Source: Diploptera punctata
Taxonomy: Eukaryota; Arthropoda; Insecta; Blattodea; Blaberidae
NCBI GenBank assembly: GCA_030220185.1
Contig: JASPKZ010007286.1
Span: 1,701,501 to 1,765,500, forward strand
Reading direction: 5' to 3'
Length of the DNA stretch: 64,000 nucleotides
In this document: piece after piece, positions 24,001 to 36,100 of the stretch
How positions within the stretch are numbered: position 1 is the first letter of the stretch
Layout of the letters: every line of letters starts with the position of its first letter
Made by a program: the position numbers and the translations under genes
Notes under the pieces: generated by a model
Told to the model about the DNA's origin: nothing
Seen by the model: the letters and a program-made list of their open reading frames with translations, nothing else
Database searches by the model: none

Positions 24001-27000
24001 ATGGAAATGAGTACCAGACGCTTGTTCTGGGGGTAAAGGCGGCCGTCACGCAGGGCAGACACCCCGGCTGACATAAAGTGCCGATTGTCTAGAAAAAGTG
24101 GGAGCCTTAACCTCCTACTACCCCAAGGGCCTCCGGGTCTGTTGTGGGATCACTTCACTCACTTAAGTATTACAGTTGGTGGGCACAACAGAACAATACC
24201 GTATGTAATGAAAATAGATATCTAACTATTCGAAATACACAAGAAATCTTAGTGGTAATAATTTACATACATCCACTAGGCACAAGACAAAATAAATGCA
24301 ATACCTTCTGGAGGAGTCTCTCATGCTAGCTTAGATGGTAACGTGCCTGCCTTCTGACTAGCAGGTCTGGGTTTGATACTCAGTATGGTTGGAAATTTTC
24401 AGTCATGGTTTAGGAGGGGTGCTGGTGTAAAATGTTTTATGATTTGATTGTTATCTGGATTAAATTCCAAATCCCTCTGCAATGTTGGTACTGTTGATAG
24501 TATTTGTCTGTTGGATGGGGATGTAAAGCCTGGAAGTTGCTTTGGTGCTTTTTGAGAGGAACAGTCATGAAAACAGCTGATGATGGAAAAGATGTTTTTT
24601 CCAATACTGCAGTTCTGTGTTAAAAAACATGGATGTACGAGTAGAGATCCGTGAAAGTGGTTTTATTTTTAAGGAAAATTTGTTTTAAAATTTCAAGATT
24701 TTGATGTTATTGGGAATTTGGCGGTGTTATTCTAAAAAATGTAAATTTGAGTCTTTTTAATCCTAGTTTAGTATATTAAACCCAATAAGAATGATATATC
24801 CAGTAGTTTAAGGGATATAAAATTGATAATTGTGTCTGCAAAAATTTAGGGGAAAAAACTTATCTTACACCATTAATATAATTTGTATTTGTTGGAATTC
24901 ATATTGGCCATAGAGCATCATATGGCCATCACAATCATCATCATTCATATTTAATTTTAGGAAGTTATATTTTGAGGTTATTTTAATTATATTATTTTTT
25001 TAGTCTGATCATCTTACCTCAATATTAATGTTGATTTGTTCTTGAACATGTTTCATACAAACAATTAGGGTCGTATGCAAATACATTACTCTCTACTCAA
25101 ATTACTTCCAATCACTGGTGAGCTGAGATCGAATTTACTGCCGCCTTAACCGGTCATGCATGAATGTTGACGTTTTCGTAATATTGGCAACGAATTACCC
25201 AGAATTCTCAGCGATAAAACCACTTCTGTTATTTTCGTCTGCTATAGAGGAATGCATTTATGCTTGCATCCCGCAAATAATACCGTATACAAACACGTCT
25301 GCGACGCGCAATATTCTCCTGTTCTTCCAGTTGAATTATTTGGTAGACTCTATCAAATTCCTCTTCTCCGCGTATACCGAAAACATAATCGAAGTCTTCA
25401 AGGTCCGACATCTTGGATAAGTTTCAAACTACATCGGTTCCCTTCGGGATTTTCACATAAGTTTATATCTTGAGCTACGATCTTAAGGTACCTTGTCAGG
25501 TAGCTTTACAATTATTACCGCGTGAATAGATTTCTGAGTAAGAAAAATGTGTTTGAATAAAACTTTATCAGCAGAGAACGCCTTTTACTGTCTAATGCGT
25601 TCAAACATTCGACCCTTAGAATTGTTTTGAAACATGTTCAAGAACAAATCAACATTAATATTGAGGTAAGATGATCAGACTAAAAAAATAATATAATCAT
25701 CATTCATATTCATCTTAGATTAAGCTTAGGATTAAGGACCCTCCTGGCGCACCACTATCATCATCATCATCACCCATCATATCATTGGGGCAACGTAACC
25801 CCGTCTTCCAGGCGCCCCAACCTCAGAAGTGAATTACAATTATGCCAGTGCCAGGAGAGAACACCAGAAATATCCAAGAGGACAACCTGAGGCATTAAAA
25901 AAAATATATTTTAGTGCTTCAGCTCTCTAAATAATTAGCACATGCTACTGTGAACAAGTAAGGGAAGGATTGTAAATAAGCCTGGATGTCTCTTGATCGT
26001 ATTATCTATTAATGTTTTATACATGTTATTCTTCTTCTGTAGCCTTTTTAAAGTAAGGTGAGTGAATTATTTTCTGCTTTTATTAAATAATTATACCAGT
26101 GTTTCTTGACTTGTATAAATTATAGTTTTCTTTCTATTACTATATCTACATGAATGTTTATATTAAAGTAGATATGAATTTTGTAGTCACTGTAATTCTT
26201 CTTTATGACACGATGTGGATCCCTCTTTTCGTAAATACAAACATTTTAAAGTGTTATTCTTATATTTAGGTGCATATAGAAGTGTAATATTAAGTTGATT
26301 AATTAATACAAATGATTATTTGTGAACATAGTAAGTTTAATTATTGTTAATTTTAACCAATTATATAAAAACCAAATTCAGTTTTGTTTATTATGTATAA
26401 AGGTATACACTATTAAAATTCATCGGAGAACATTTGTTTTAAACAACTCACCTCATAGGATTCATGCTTCCATGATACCGCGGTTTCAAACACAGTCGTG
26501 TTCATCTTCAGCCGTAACTCCGACTGACGAAATTCTTCGGCCGTCAACTGTTCTATTGTCGCCATCTTCAGTGTTGCCATCTATGGTTGAATTTATGAAC
26601 TTCGAAATCAAAGTAATTTTGTTAGGGATATCAAAATTCATTGATCTATCTTTATTTTTCTGAATTACTTTGATTTCACAGTTCATAAATTCAACCATAG
26701 ATGGCGACAATAGAACAGTTGACGGCCAAAGAATTTCAGCAGTCGGAGTTATGGCTGAAGATGAACACGACTGTGTTTGAAACCGCAGTGTCATGGAAGC
26801 ATGAATCCTATGAGGTGAGTTGTTTAAACAAAATGTTCTCCGATGAATTTTAATGATTATATCTCATAATGTTTACTTCCCAACATTAATTTAGTATACA
26901 CTGTTAGTTTAAGATAAATTAAAATGTTTCATATCTCTCCTCATAACCAATCGTCTAAGTAGAATCGCGATTTCAAACCCTTGGTGGCTTCATCTTCAAT

Positions 27001-30000
27001 ACTATCTTGACGATTGATGTTATGTCAATCGGAAGAACTACTTCTTCCCTCTGTTGGATGGACCAATAAACCTCTGGATCAAGTCAGAATCTGCAGGAAT
27101 TTCAAAGTTCATAAGTTTTTCTTTCTTGTTTTTCTGAATTTGGATTTTAAAAGGATTTTGAGTTGATCCGGAGTTTATCGGTCCACCAACAGAGGGAAGA
27201 AGAAATAGTTCTTCCGATTGACATAACATCAGTCGTCAAGATAGTACTGAAGATGAAGCTGCCAAGGCTTTGAAATCGCGATCTACTTAGAAGACTGGTT
27301 ACGAGGAGAGGAATGAAGCATTTTAATTTATGTTAAATTAAACCCCATAGTGTTTTATTCCTATAAAAGTTCAATGCACTATTAGTATTTGTTGTGTGTT
27401 TAATTCCAACCAGCTTTATGTTTTTCACTTAGTGAATAAATAAAAAAGTGTTGAGAGATACAATAAAACTTGTTTAATCCGGAACGTGAATAATGCGGAA
27501 ATCTGTCCAATATGAACAAATCCATTGGTGCCAGCAAAACAATAGTAATTTTACATGTATTTATTTTGCATAAAACAGAATCTGCCCAACGCGGAAACGG
27601 AAGGATATTTCTACATAATTCATGAAAAAAATTATAAAGCGGAAAGACAGAGAAATAAATTAGTTTCACTTCATTGAATTCCCATTAGGCCAAAAAAATA
27701 ATAAGGAATGATTCTTGCCGCCGCGTGAAGTAGAGAGTGTACCTGTACCTGAAATTTTCTTTTGATCTCACTGCACACCCGTTATGCGAAATACAGATAC
27801 CTGTCTTACAAATAACCATTGTACTGTAAAACCTGAAATTAGTTTACGTTCTGAGACCGATCTTTCACAGGTAGCATTCCAAATATACGGAATAAAGATT
27901 AAGGTAGAATATTTTTTATCACTCACCTCATATTGTTCTTCTTATTTGATTATAAACTAGTTTTGGAACATAGTTTCTGTTCCATCCTCAGTATCATCAC
28001 GACCGTTGTTCTGTCGTCTTGAAGAGCTGTCCTTCTCTCCTTCCATTGGCTGACTGAAAAACCTCGAAACCAGGTCATTCCCACTGGGAATTTCAAAGTT
28101 CATTAATTTCTTCTTTTCGCTCTTTTGAATGTAGATCTTTTCCCAAACAGTAAGTTCTTTTGGTTTTTCTATTTGTTTTAATAATTTAGCTTCTTTCTCG
28201 ATAAGATGTTTTTCAGGCCATGCATGGGCAGCCACTGCAGATTTTTCTACTTCCCCTTTCTTGACATTCCTGAGATGTTCTTTCACTCTAGTTTTCAAAT
28301 TTCTCTTAGTTTTTCCTATGTAGAATTTCTCACATTCTTCACATTTAATTTGATAAATCCCTGATTTGTTTTCTTCTTTAATTTTCTCATTCTTATTAGG
28401 TCTAATCAGTCTACTGATGCTGTAGTCATTTTTGGGTGCTAACCTTATGTTGAAATCTTTAAAAAAAATTTGAAACTTGTGGTGTTTTAATGGATGATAT
28501 ATGGATTTTCTAAATTTTACATTATCTTCTTTTACTTTTAGAAGAGTGCTTTGATTAATAAATTTTTGTCTTTTGAACTTGTTTATTTTTTTGAGTATCA
28601 TTTTTATTGCAAAATCATTTTTCGTGGCTACGTTGATTTATGTGTTCTTTTTCTTTTTTCATAATTTTCTTTGTTCATCGGTATGTTCACTAATCTATGT
28701 GTCAAACTATTGAAAACTGCTTCTTTGTGAGCTATGTGATTGAAACCTAAAGCTTTTATGTAGTTATCTATATGTGTCTTCTTTCTGTAAATTCCAAATT
28801 CTATCTTATTTTCATTCCTTTTTAAGTTGAGATCTAAAAATGGAATGAAGATTACTAAAACGTATGTATCATTGTCATTAAACGAAAAAGTGAAAGTGAT
28901 TGAAGATAAATCTCCAAATTTCCGGACCGATTTCTCGAAGTCAGGCTCTAGCTATTGCAAAATCTTTACCGAATAACAATTTCAAGGAATTTTAGGTCGG
29001 CTGGACAGTTTCAAAAGACAACACTATGTAGTGTGGAATGAAATTTGGGGGGGGGGGGATCGAAGATGTGGACGAAAATGTAGTTGGTGAGCGGAAACCA
29101 AAACTGCATACTTCAGTTTCAGGATACGCACCTAAGAGCAATTTTTAACGCTGACAAAATGGGACTGTTATTCGCGCGTTACCATCGAAATCACTCATAC
29201 ATACTATACTTCACTTTTCAAAGGCAGCGGAATTATAATCAATCCAAGGTACGTAAAAAGACATATACGGTACTATATAATCTAAGATTATTAATAAGTT
29301 TTAGTTTTTTTATTAATTTAACATTTCTCACTGAAAGATAAATTATATTTGAAGAAAAAAATTTTCGCCTAGACCGAGACTCGAACCCGGGACCTTTGGC
29401 TTGCCGGGCCAAATGCTCTACCAACTGAGCTACCGAGGCGAGTTGCAATCTAGATGCAAATTTTTCTCTTATATACGTTGTAATTCCCTCTCACCAAATG
29501 CTTTTGAAACCATTGCTTCTATTATATTATTTTTGGTCTGGACATCTTACCTCAATATTAATGTTGATTTGTTCTTGGACATGTTTCAAAACAGAGAATT
29601 GTTTTGAAACATGTCCAAGAACAAATCAACATTAATATTGAGGTAAGATGTCCAGACCAAAAATAATATAATTAAAATAACCTCAAAATATAACTTCCTA
29701 AAATTAAATATTCATTGCTTCTATCTTTGCAAATGGCGCTTCTTAGTTAAGAAGACATTTATTGGGAATTTAACATTACTTTATAAAGCCAGTAGGGCTT
29801 CTAATGATGTTTTTATTATTAATTTAACATTTCTCAGTGAAATTTTTCTCTTCAAATATAATTTATCTTTCACTGAGAAATGTTAAATTAATAATAAAAA
29901 CATAATTAGAAGCCTTACTAGCTTTATAAAGTAATGTTAAATTCCCAATAAATGTCTTCTTAACTAAGAAGCCGCCATTTGCAAAGATAGAAGCTATGGT

Positions 30001-33000
30001 TTCAAAAGCATTTGGTGAGAGGGAATTACAACGTATATAAGAGAAAAATTTGCATCTAGATCACAACTCGCCTCGGTAGCTCAGTTGGTAGAGCATTTGG
30101 CCCGGCAAGCCAAAGGTCCCGGGTTCGAGTCTCGGTCTAGGCGAAAATTTTTTCTCTTCAAATATAAGTTTTAGTTTTTTTATAATGCGGAATATTGTCT
30201 TATGTGGGGGAAAAAAAAATGGTTCTTTGCGATTCCTCTTTAACCAAGTTTTACTGTATAATGTTATCTACTGCTAGTGTGTGGGCACACTGTTTGACTT
30301 TATAAAAGTTGAGTGGAATTATCAAGTAAGTATGCAGGATACAAAAAGAATTATGTCAAATTTTGAGCAAACTGTTTTTCCATCTAGAGGATGTTACATA
30401 AACACAGGTCCAGAAATGCTTTATTTCCTCTCTTCTAAGCTATTTGTCAATATTTTGAGTAATTCTTAACTTACGAGAGTGTATTGTATTGTGAAACCAG
30501 TTATATGAGATGTTTTGATTATAAGAGTGTATACAAGGACACAGGCACTGGTAACCCAAACCATGTGGTTCTGCCTTAGTAAGAAAATAAGCGTACGGTT
30601 TGAACCAGATGGTTCTAGCTGGTGCCGTAACATGTTTGACAGGTGGTGTCCTCTGCAGGCGGTGTTCCACCTCCACACCACCAGCAGCAGGGAGGGGGAG
30701 GGGGGGGACAGCCTGTGCTAATGTCCACCTCCCAGCCTCAGGCTGTGTCAAGTAGTCAGATTGCTTACCAGATGGTGCAGACAGTCCAGGGTTTGGTGGC
30801 CGCACCGGTTCACATCCCAGCTCAGGCACCATCCCCTGGCATTGTGCATGGCAGCACCCCTCTCTCTCAGATCGGAGCCAACCCTTGCCCCCCACCTAGT
30901 GAAAACAGCCTCATACATGGTGAGTACCTCATTATTACAACTTACATTTTCTGTTTTAATATTAAAAACATAAGAAAATTAAAATATATATGTATTATAT
31001 AGAGCCGTACCTATAATTTATCATTTTGGCCACATTTTAGAATAGTCACAATATTTCCTGATCACAGAGCTTACTATGTATTTAAATTTTTTTTGTGATA
31101 TATTGTTGAGGGAGTTATCCTTGGTAGTTGTGAGTCAATAAGTCTCTCTCAGAACTTAAAGAAATTTGAGTTTTAATGCTGGCCAAGATAAATGGAATTT
31201 TTTGGGCAAAAAACATTTGAGGTATTTAGGTAAAATTTTATCACTCACCTCATATTTTTCTTCTTTTTTTTTTAAATTTAAACTAGTTTTATTTTTATCA
31301 TCATCATCATAGTACATTCACGAATTTAGGCCATTTGTTGACCTGTTTCGGCCTCAAGAGAAACACCATCCAGAAGTCTTTTGTTTCCTTCTGGCTTTTT
31401 TCGTGTTTATTTTTATTGCTAGTAATAATAATAATAATAATAATAATAAAGGTGGTGGTGGTGGTAGTAATGGAATAACTTATGCCTAAACTTTGACCAA
31501 AAAAAAGCATACAATGCTTGGAACCTAACTTTACTTCCTTAAACAACAAAATATAGTAAATCTAGTAAGTAGACTAGAAATTAAAAGAATTAATTTAACT
31601 ATTTCAAGGAGCAGTTTATTTAAAATATAATAATAATATTATTGCGCACAATCATGCAAAATTAATTAATTAATTGGCATATTGCACAAATGACGTCACT
31701 TTGGAACACAATTCCAGATGATATCTTGTACGCTTTAGCCCACACAGTTTACATCTGCAACTGTCTTCAATTTGGTGGTGACATTCACACACACTTTGTG
31801 ATGGAAGCCGTGAACTGCATAGCGGTTTATCTGGTGCCTTAGTTCCTTGTTTGGTCCACACCAGCTCCTTCTATCATGGCAGGCTTACCGTAGAATTCTT
31901 CAGGAATGGCATCCCGCTTATTTAAAATATAAGTTTTGGAAACAAACTAGTTTCAGAACTTTTACATTTCAGTTCTATCATCAGTTTCCTGACGATGGAA
32001 CTGAAATGTAATAATTCCAAAACTATAAATTAAAGGAAGTAGAAAAATTATGAGGTGAATGGTAAAATTTTACCTAAAGTGTGAATTCTTAAAATAAGTA
32101 ACATTTGAGGTGTTCCTTTGGAGGGAAAATTACAAGCCATTGGTCTTATTACACAAAGATGTGTGGTATATTAATTAAACTTGAATATAATACCATTCTG
32201 TAGCAAATTCCCATTGGTACAAGTGCTTCTACTACCCCCTTAACAGAATTAGGCACAATGGCATGAAAAAATGAGAATTTTCCATTCCTCCACTACCTGG
32301 GATCAAGTCCATATTATCGAATCTGTTGTCAAGCACCTTGGTACCTGAGCTTACTTACTTACTTACTCACTGGCACTATCGAACCCATAGGTTCATGGCC
32401 GCATGGACATAAGCTCTCCATACATCTCTATCCTGAGCTAATGCTTTCCAATCATTCCCTGTATAATCTACTTCCCTCAAATCATAGTTAATGTTATTCT
32501 CCCACCTCATTCTTGGTCTACCAACTGGGCGTTTTCCCTCTGGCTTTCCCACAAGAAGCTTCCATGCACGTCTTTCATTCCCCATACGTGCAACATGTCC
32601 TGCCCATCGCAGTCTATGAGACTTAACTGTTCTTATTATATCTGGCTTCCTATAAAGACCATGTAGTTCATTGTTATGTAGTCTTCTCCATTCACTTGTC
32701 TGTTCATCTCTCTTTGGTCCAAAAATTTTCCTAAGAACTTTATTCTCAAATACTCGTAATCTCATTTCCTCCCTTAAAGTAAGAGCCCATGTTTCGCACC
32801 CATATAATATAACTGGTAGAATAATAGTTTTATATATTTTCAGTTTAACGTTTTTTGAAAGGAGTTGGGACATCAAAATTCTCTGCAATGCATAATAGCA
32901 CGCATTTCCAGAATTGAGCCAATGTTTAATTTCTTTGTGCATCTCATTCCTATTTGTGATTATTGTTCCTAGGTATTTGAATTCAGCCACTTCCTCTAGC

Positions 33001-33083
33001 ATATCTTTATTTTTATTTTGTCTGTCCATTTTTATTTATTTTATTTATATGGTCATCTATTAAATAAAGTGATAATAGTGCTA

Positions 33084-33137
<54 letters not shown>

Positions 33138-36100
33138 GTGGTGATGGTAATGGAATAATTAATGCCTAAACTTTGACAAAAAAAACATACAATGCTTGGA
33201 ACCTAACTTTACTTCCTTAAACAACAAAATAAAGAAATTAAAAGAAAGCAAAGTGGCCTGTAAATAAAGAACAGTCAATTTGCTGAGTTCTTGTTGTTCT
33301 TCTTCCAATGGTGTTACAGCCCATAGTGGACCCAGGTCTTCTTGATGCGAGACCTCCAATCTAAATTGAAAGAAATGTTAATGTTTGTATTGTCGTTTGA
33401 ATGGTGAAATGGACAGCACACTTGTACGGAAAATGAGAGGCCAAAGGTTCAAATCCCGGTTCAAACATTAATTTTTCTTAAATGAAACCCAACCATTTTT
33501 TACTATTTTAAGAGTATGGCTTCATGATATGTATTTAATTAGTATAAAACACTCCATGAGAAACATATAATTATTCCTCTACAGGGCAGCTGTCCCCTGC
33601 CCCTACAACCCCTGGGTCCATGGATGATGATGATGATTACCTCAGTAATAAGAAGAAACAAAAACGTGGAGTTCTGCCAAAACATGCAACTAGCGTGATG
33701 AGATCATGGCTCTTCCAGCATCTCGTGGTAAGATTAATTTGTACCTGTACATGTCTTATTATTTTAATATTTTATATAGAGTGACCTCAATGGAATTGCA
33801 CTAACTGTTTTTTAACTTCTGTATGAAAAAAAAAATCTATAATTGATTAATGATAATTCTTCATTTTTATATTATTAAGAATTAACCCTTAAAGTAAGAT
33901 TTACACCAACAACTTCTCCCCCAAGTATAAGGTGTAAGAATTAAATGAATCGTGATTTCTTCTTACCTCATACTTCTGTTTTTTTAAACACAGCATTATC
34001 GTCACGTCAGCTGTTTTCACGACTGTCAATTCTTTCTTCTGCTGGTAATCATCCAAACTGCCATCTGGTGTTCTTTTGAATGAATCATTTTCTAAACTGC
34101 CATCTGTTGTATTTTTGAAGAACACCAGATGGCAGTTTGGAGAGTAATTCCTTCAAAGGAACACCAGATGGCAGTCTGGATGATTACCAGCAGAAGAAAG
34201 AATTGACAGTCGTGAAAACAGCTGACGATGACGACAATGGGTCGCCGATACTGCAGTGCTGTGGTTAAAAAAACATAGAAGTATGAGGTAAGAAGAAATC
34301 ACGATTTATTTAATTCTTATTAATTGAACCTCATAATGTTAAAAATTCCCAAATTTAATATATAAATAAAAATCTCTAAGGCATTTAAATTTTATCTGAA
34401 TTGTTTTATAAAAGAAAATATAACTTTTAATCAACTTAATAAACATTATTGAAACAAATGGTTATGTGATCTAATTAATAAATAATGAAATAAGTAAAAA
34501 ATAATCTACCATCAATTCATTGCACAAACACAAAGGGTTAATCTTTTCTGCTTTGCAAATATATACGCTAGGCCTATACTCATTAAATTTTCAAATTTCC
34601 ACCAAAAAAAAAAGTCATGGCATTTTTAGAAAAAAGACCCATTTGGATTGTGTGCAGCCAGCGAACGACCTCTCTAGGCATACTTTCTATATGATATAAT
34701 TCAAAACGGATCCCCAAATGTTATTACTCTCTCATATGTAAGAAAGTGTAAGAGTCGGATGGGCCAGTTATATTTGAATGGTGGATTAGAGAAGTGAACT
34801 CAAGAGAAAGACAAGATGATGTTCTAATATGAGGAAGTTGAAAGAACTGAGTAATAAAATATTTTGTGAAGAGAGAATTTATTACCAGAAAATTGTGAGA
34901 AATCGGTGAATTGTTGTGAAATAAATAAAGTGAATTTGGAAATGTTATATAAACATCTGTGGAATTAATTTAAAGAAATTCCATCTTAATTACAAAGTTA
35001 CAGTAATCTACGACAGTTTGTCAACTCAAAGAACACTCTAAATATCCATATCATCAAAAATTATAAAATCACAACTTGGCAACAAGTTTCACTTCCTTCA
35101 AATAAATCATAAATCACAATGTTTGCCACGCTATTACCAACTGTAAGTTTATTTAAAATATTTTTACAAGAAATCTCAAACATGTTATAATTCTCTATAA
35201 CGCTGATCAACATAATTTTTGTCTCATGAGTACCAATAGTTGTACTTAATGCAGTTTTTTATCGCGTTTTCAAATATGTATTCGGAATTTCTCCATCGCC
35301 CATAGTTTTTTTTATTTCATTTTCAATTAATGGATTTAAATAATTATCTTTTAATAAACTTTTTTTGTCCATTTGTCCATTGTAAAATAAAATGGGGAAC
35401 ACTTTCATCAGGAGATTTTTCTGCTATGGAAAAGAGATGTCAAGGCAAATGGAATCCCTAATATGCTGGCCGATTATTGTTGGACCATCAAGAGGGATGC
35501 TCCACAGGCGAAATATAGCAGAAAATTGTCATTTCTTACTTTCTAGGTGAGTCCGAATGTTCGAATATTGTATAGTTACAAATGTAGAAAATATTAAAGT
35601 GTTTGAAATTATAAAAGCCTGTCTCTCAAAAACCTTGTGTGATGGAGAAAAACCGATATCATATTTGAATTCAGGAGAAAAAATACTATCAGAATCACAT
35701 ATTTTTCTTTCTAAGACAAAAAAAAAGGTTTCTATTTTGTTGCTCATTGTAATGGAGCATGTTTTATTTTAATTTAAAAATGAAATGATGATGATTTAAT
35801 TATGGTGAAGTAATCAGATGTTTACAACTTTTCTAGAACGTCAATCAATGTCTTTTGTTGTTACTGAAAGACACAGAAATCAACATTTTACTCAGCAACA
35901 TAGATGAAGCACTGAAAGGAACATTTTCATTGTACATTACGAATACATTCTTAACTGATTTTGGTCAAAATTTTTTGTTGTTTCTCAAATGACCAATGTA
36001 GTTTGTATGCTAAAGGTATAATAATCATGTATGGGATTACCCTAGACTGAAATTCTGCTCCCTAAGTTTTTTCTTTACTTCAATTTTAATCTTGAACACT

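Larger units (their letters stand above)
26412..26893. mobile_element. PLE subfamily 2 inverted dimer
   Basis: Flanked by GTATACACT (26403-26411, 26894-26902). Arms of about 250 bp read outward. Coding tail [20 protein letters not shown], then DNRTVDGRR..., [13 protein letters not shown], then catgaatcctatgaggtgag. Confidence 0.88.
26925..27370. mobile_element. PLE subfamily 5 inverted dimer
   Basis: Inverted arms meet near 27140. The right arm reads ...[14 protein letters not shown] then ggttacgaggagagg and a tail ending ccccatagtgttttattcct. Possible imperfect duplication CACTGTTAG/CACTATTAG. Centre frame ...[20 protein letters not shown] and RFIGPSNRG is the PLE coding tail. Confidence 0.75.
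27902..28841 (-). mobile_element. PLE subfamily 4, longest copy (RT end, linker, GIY-YIG, ribozyme-like 3' end)
   Basis: Flanked by GGAATAAAGATTA (27889-27901) and GGAATGAAGATTA (28842-28854). The upstream part (28620-28841, minus) encodes [53 protein letters not shown], typical of the RT-to-endonuclease region of Penelope-like elements, with frameshifts. The rest is open. Confidence 0.88.
29314..30163. mobile_element. tRNA-bearing inverted dimer with 20-bp target-site duplication
   Basis: ATAAGTTTTAGTTTTTTTAT at 29294-29313 and 30164-30183 flank an 850-bp palindrome. Each arm has a tRNA-like sequence outermost and the spacer tttctcttatatacgttgta / caaatggcgcttcttagtta inward. The arms meet near 29850. 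The left arm is interrupted by a PLE dimer at 29523-29712. Confidence 0.9.
27461..30256 (+). mobile_element. Pogo/Tigger-like transposon, degenerate, heavily nested
   Basis: Termini CAATAAAACTTGTTTAATCC and inverse (TTAACCAAGTTTTACTG), each next to TA. Coding relics on the plus strand at 28855-29200: [60 protein letters not shown] (the last matching the IFNADETGL block with catalytic D of CENP-B/Tigger transposases). It hosts a PLE at 27902-28841 and a tRNA-bearing palindrome at 29314-30163. Confidence 0.78.
31224..32099. mobile_element. PLE subfamily 4b inverted dimer with inserted LINE shreds
   Basis: Flanked by AACATTTGAGGT (31212-31223, 32100-32111). The left arm 31224-31292 (tcactcacctcatatttttc, aaactagtttt) is the inverse of the right arm 31989-32060. 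Between them lie a LINE A tail, an AAT-repeat block and a LINE F tail. Confidence 0.8.

Noticed and set aside
29048..29060. Poly-G run within the pogo/Tigger relic
   Set aside because: Simple sequence, possibly a length artefact. No structure around it.
30659..30721. Use of the acceptor at 30658 as the normal exon 3 start
   Set aside because: Joined to exon 2 (phase 0) it hits a stop after about 20 codons. Kept only as a possible alternative site.
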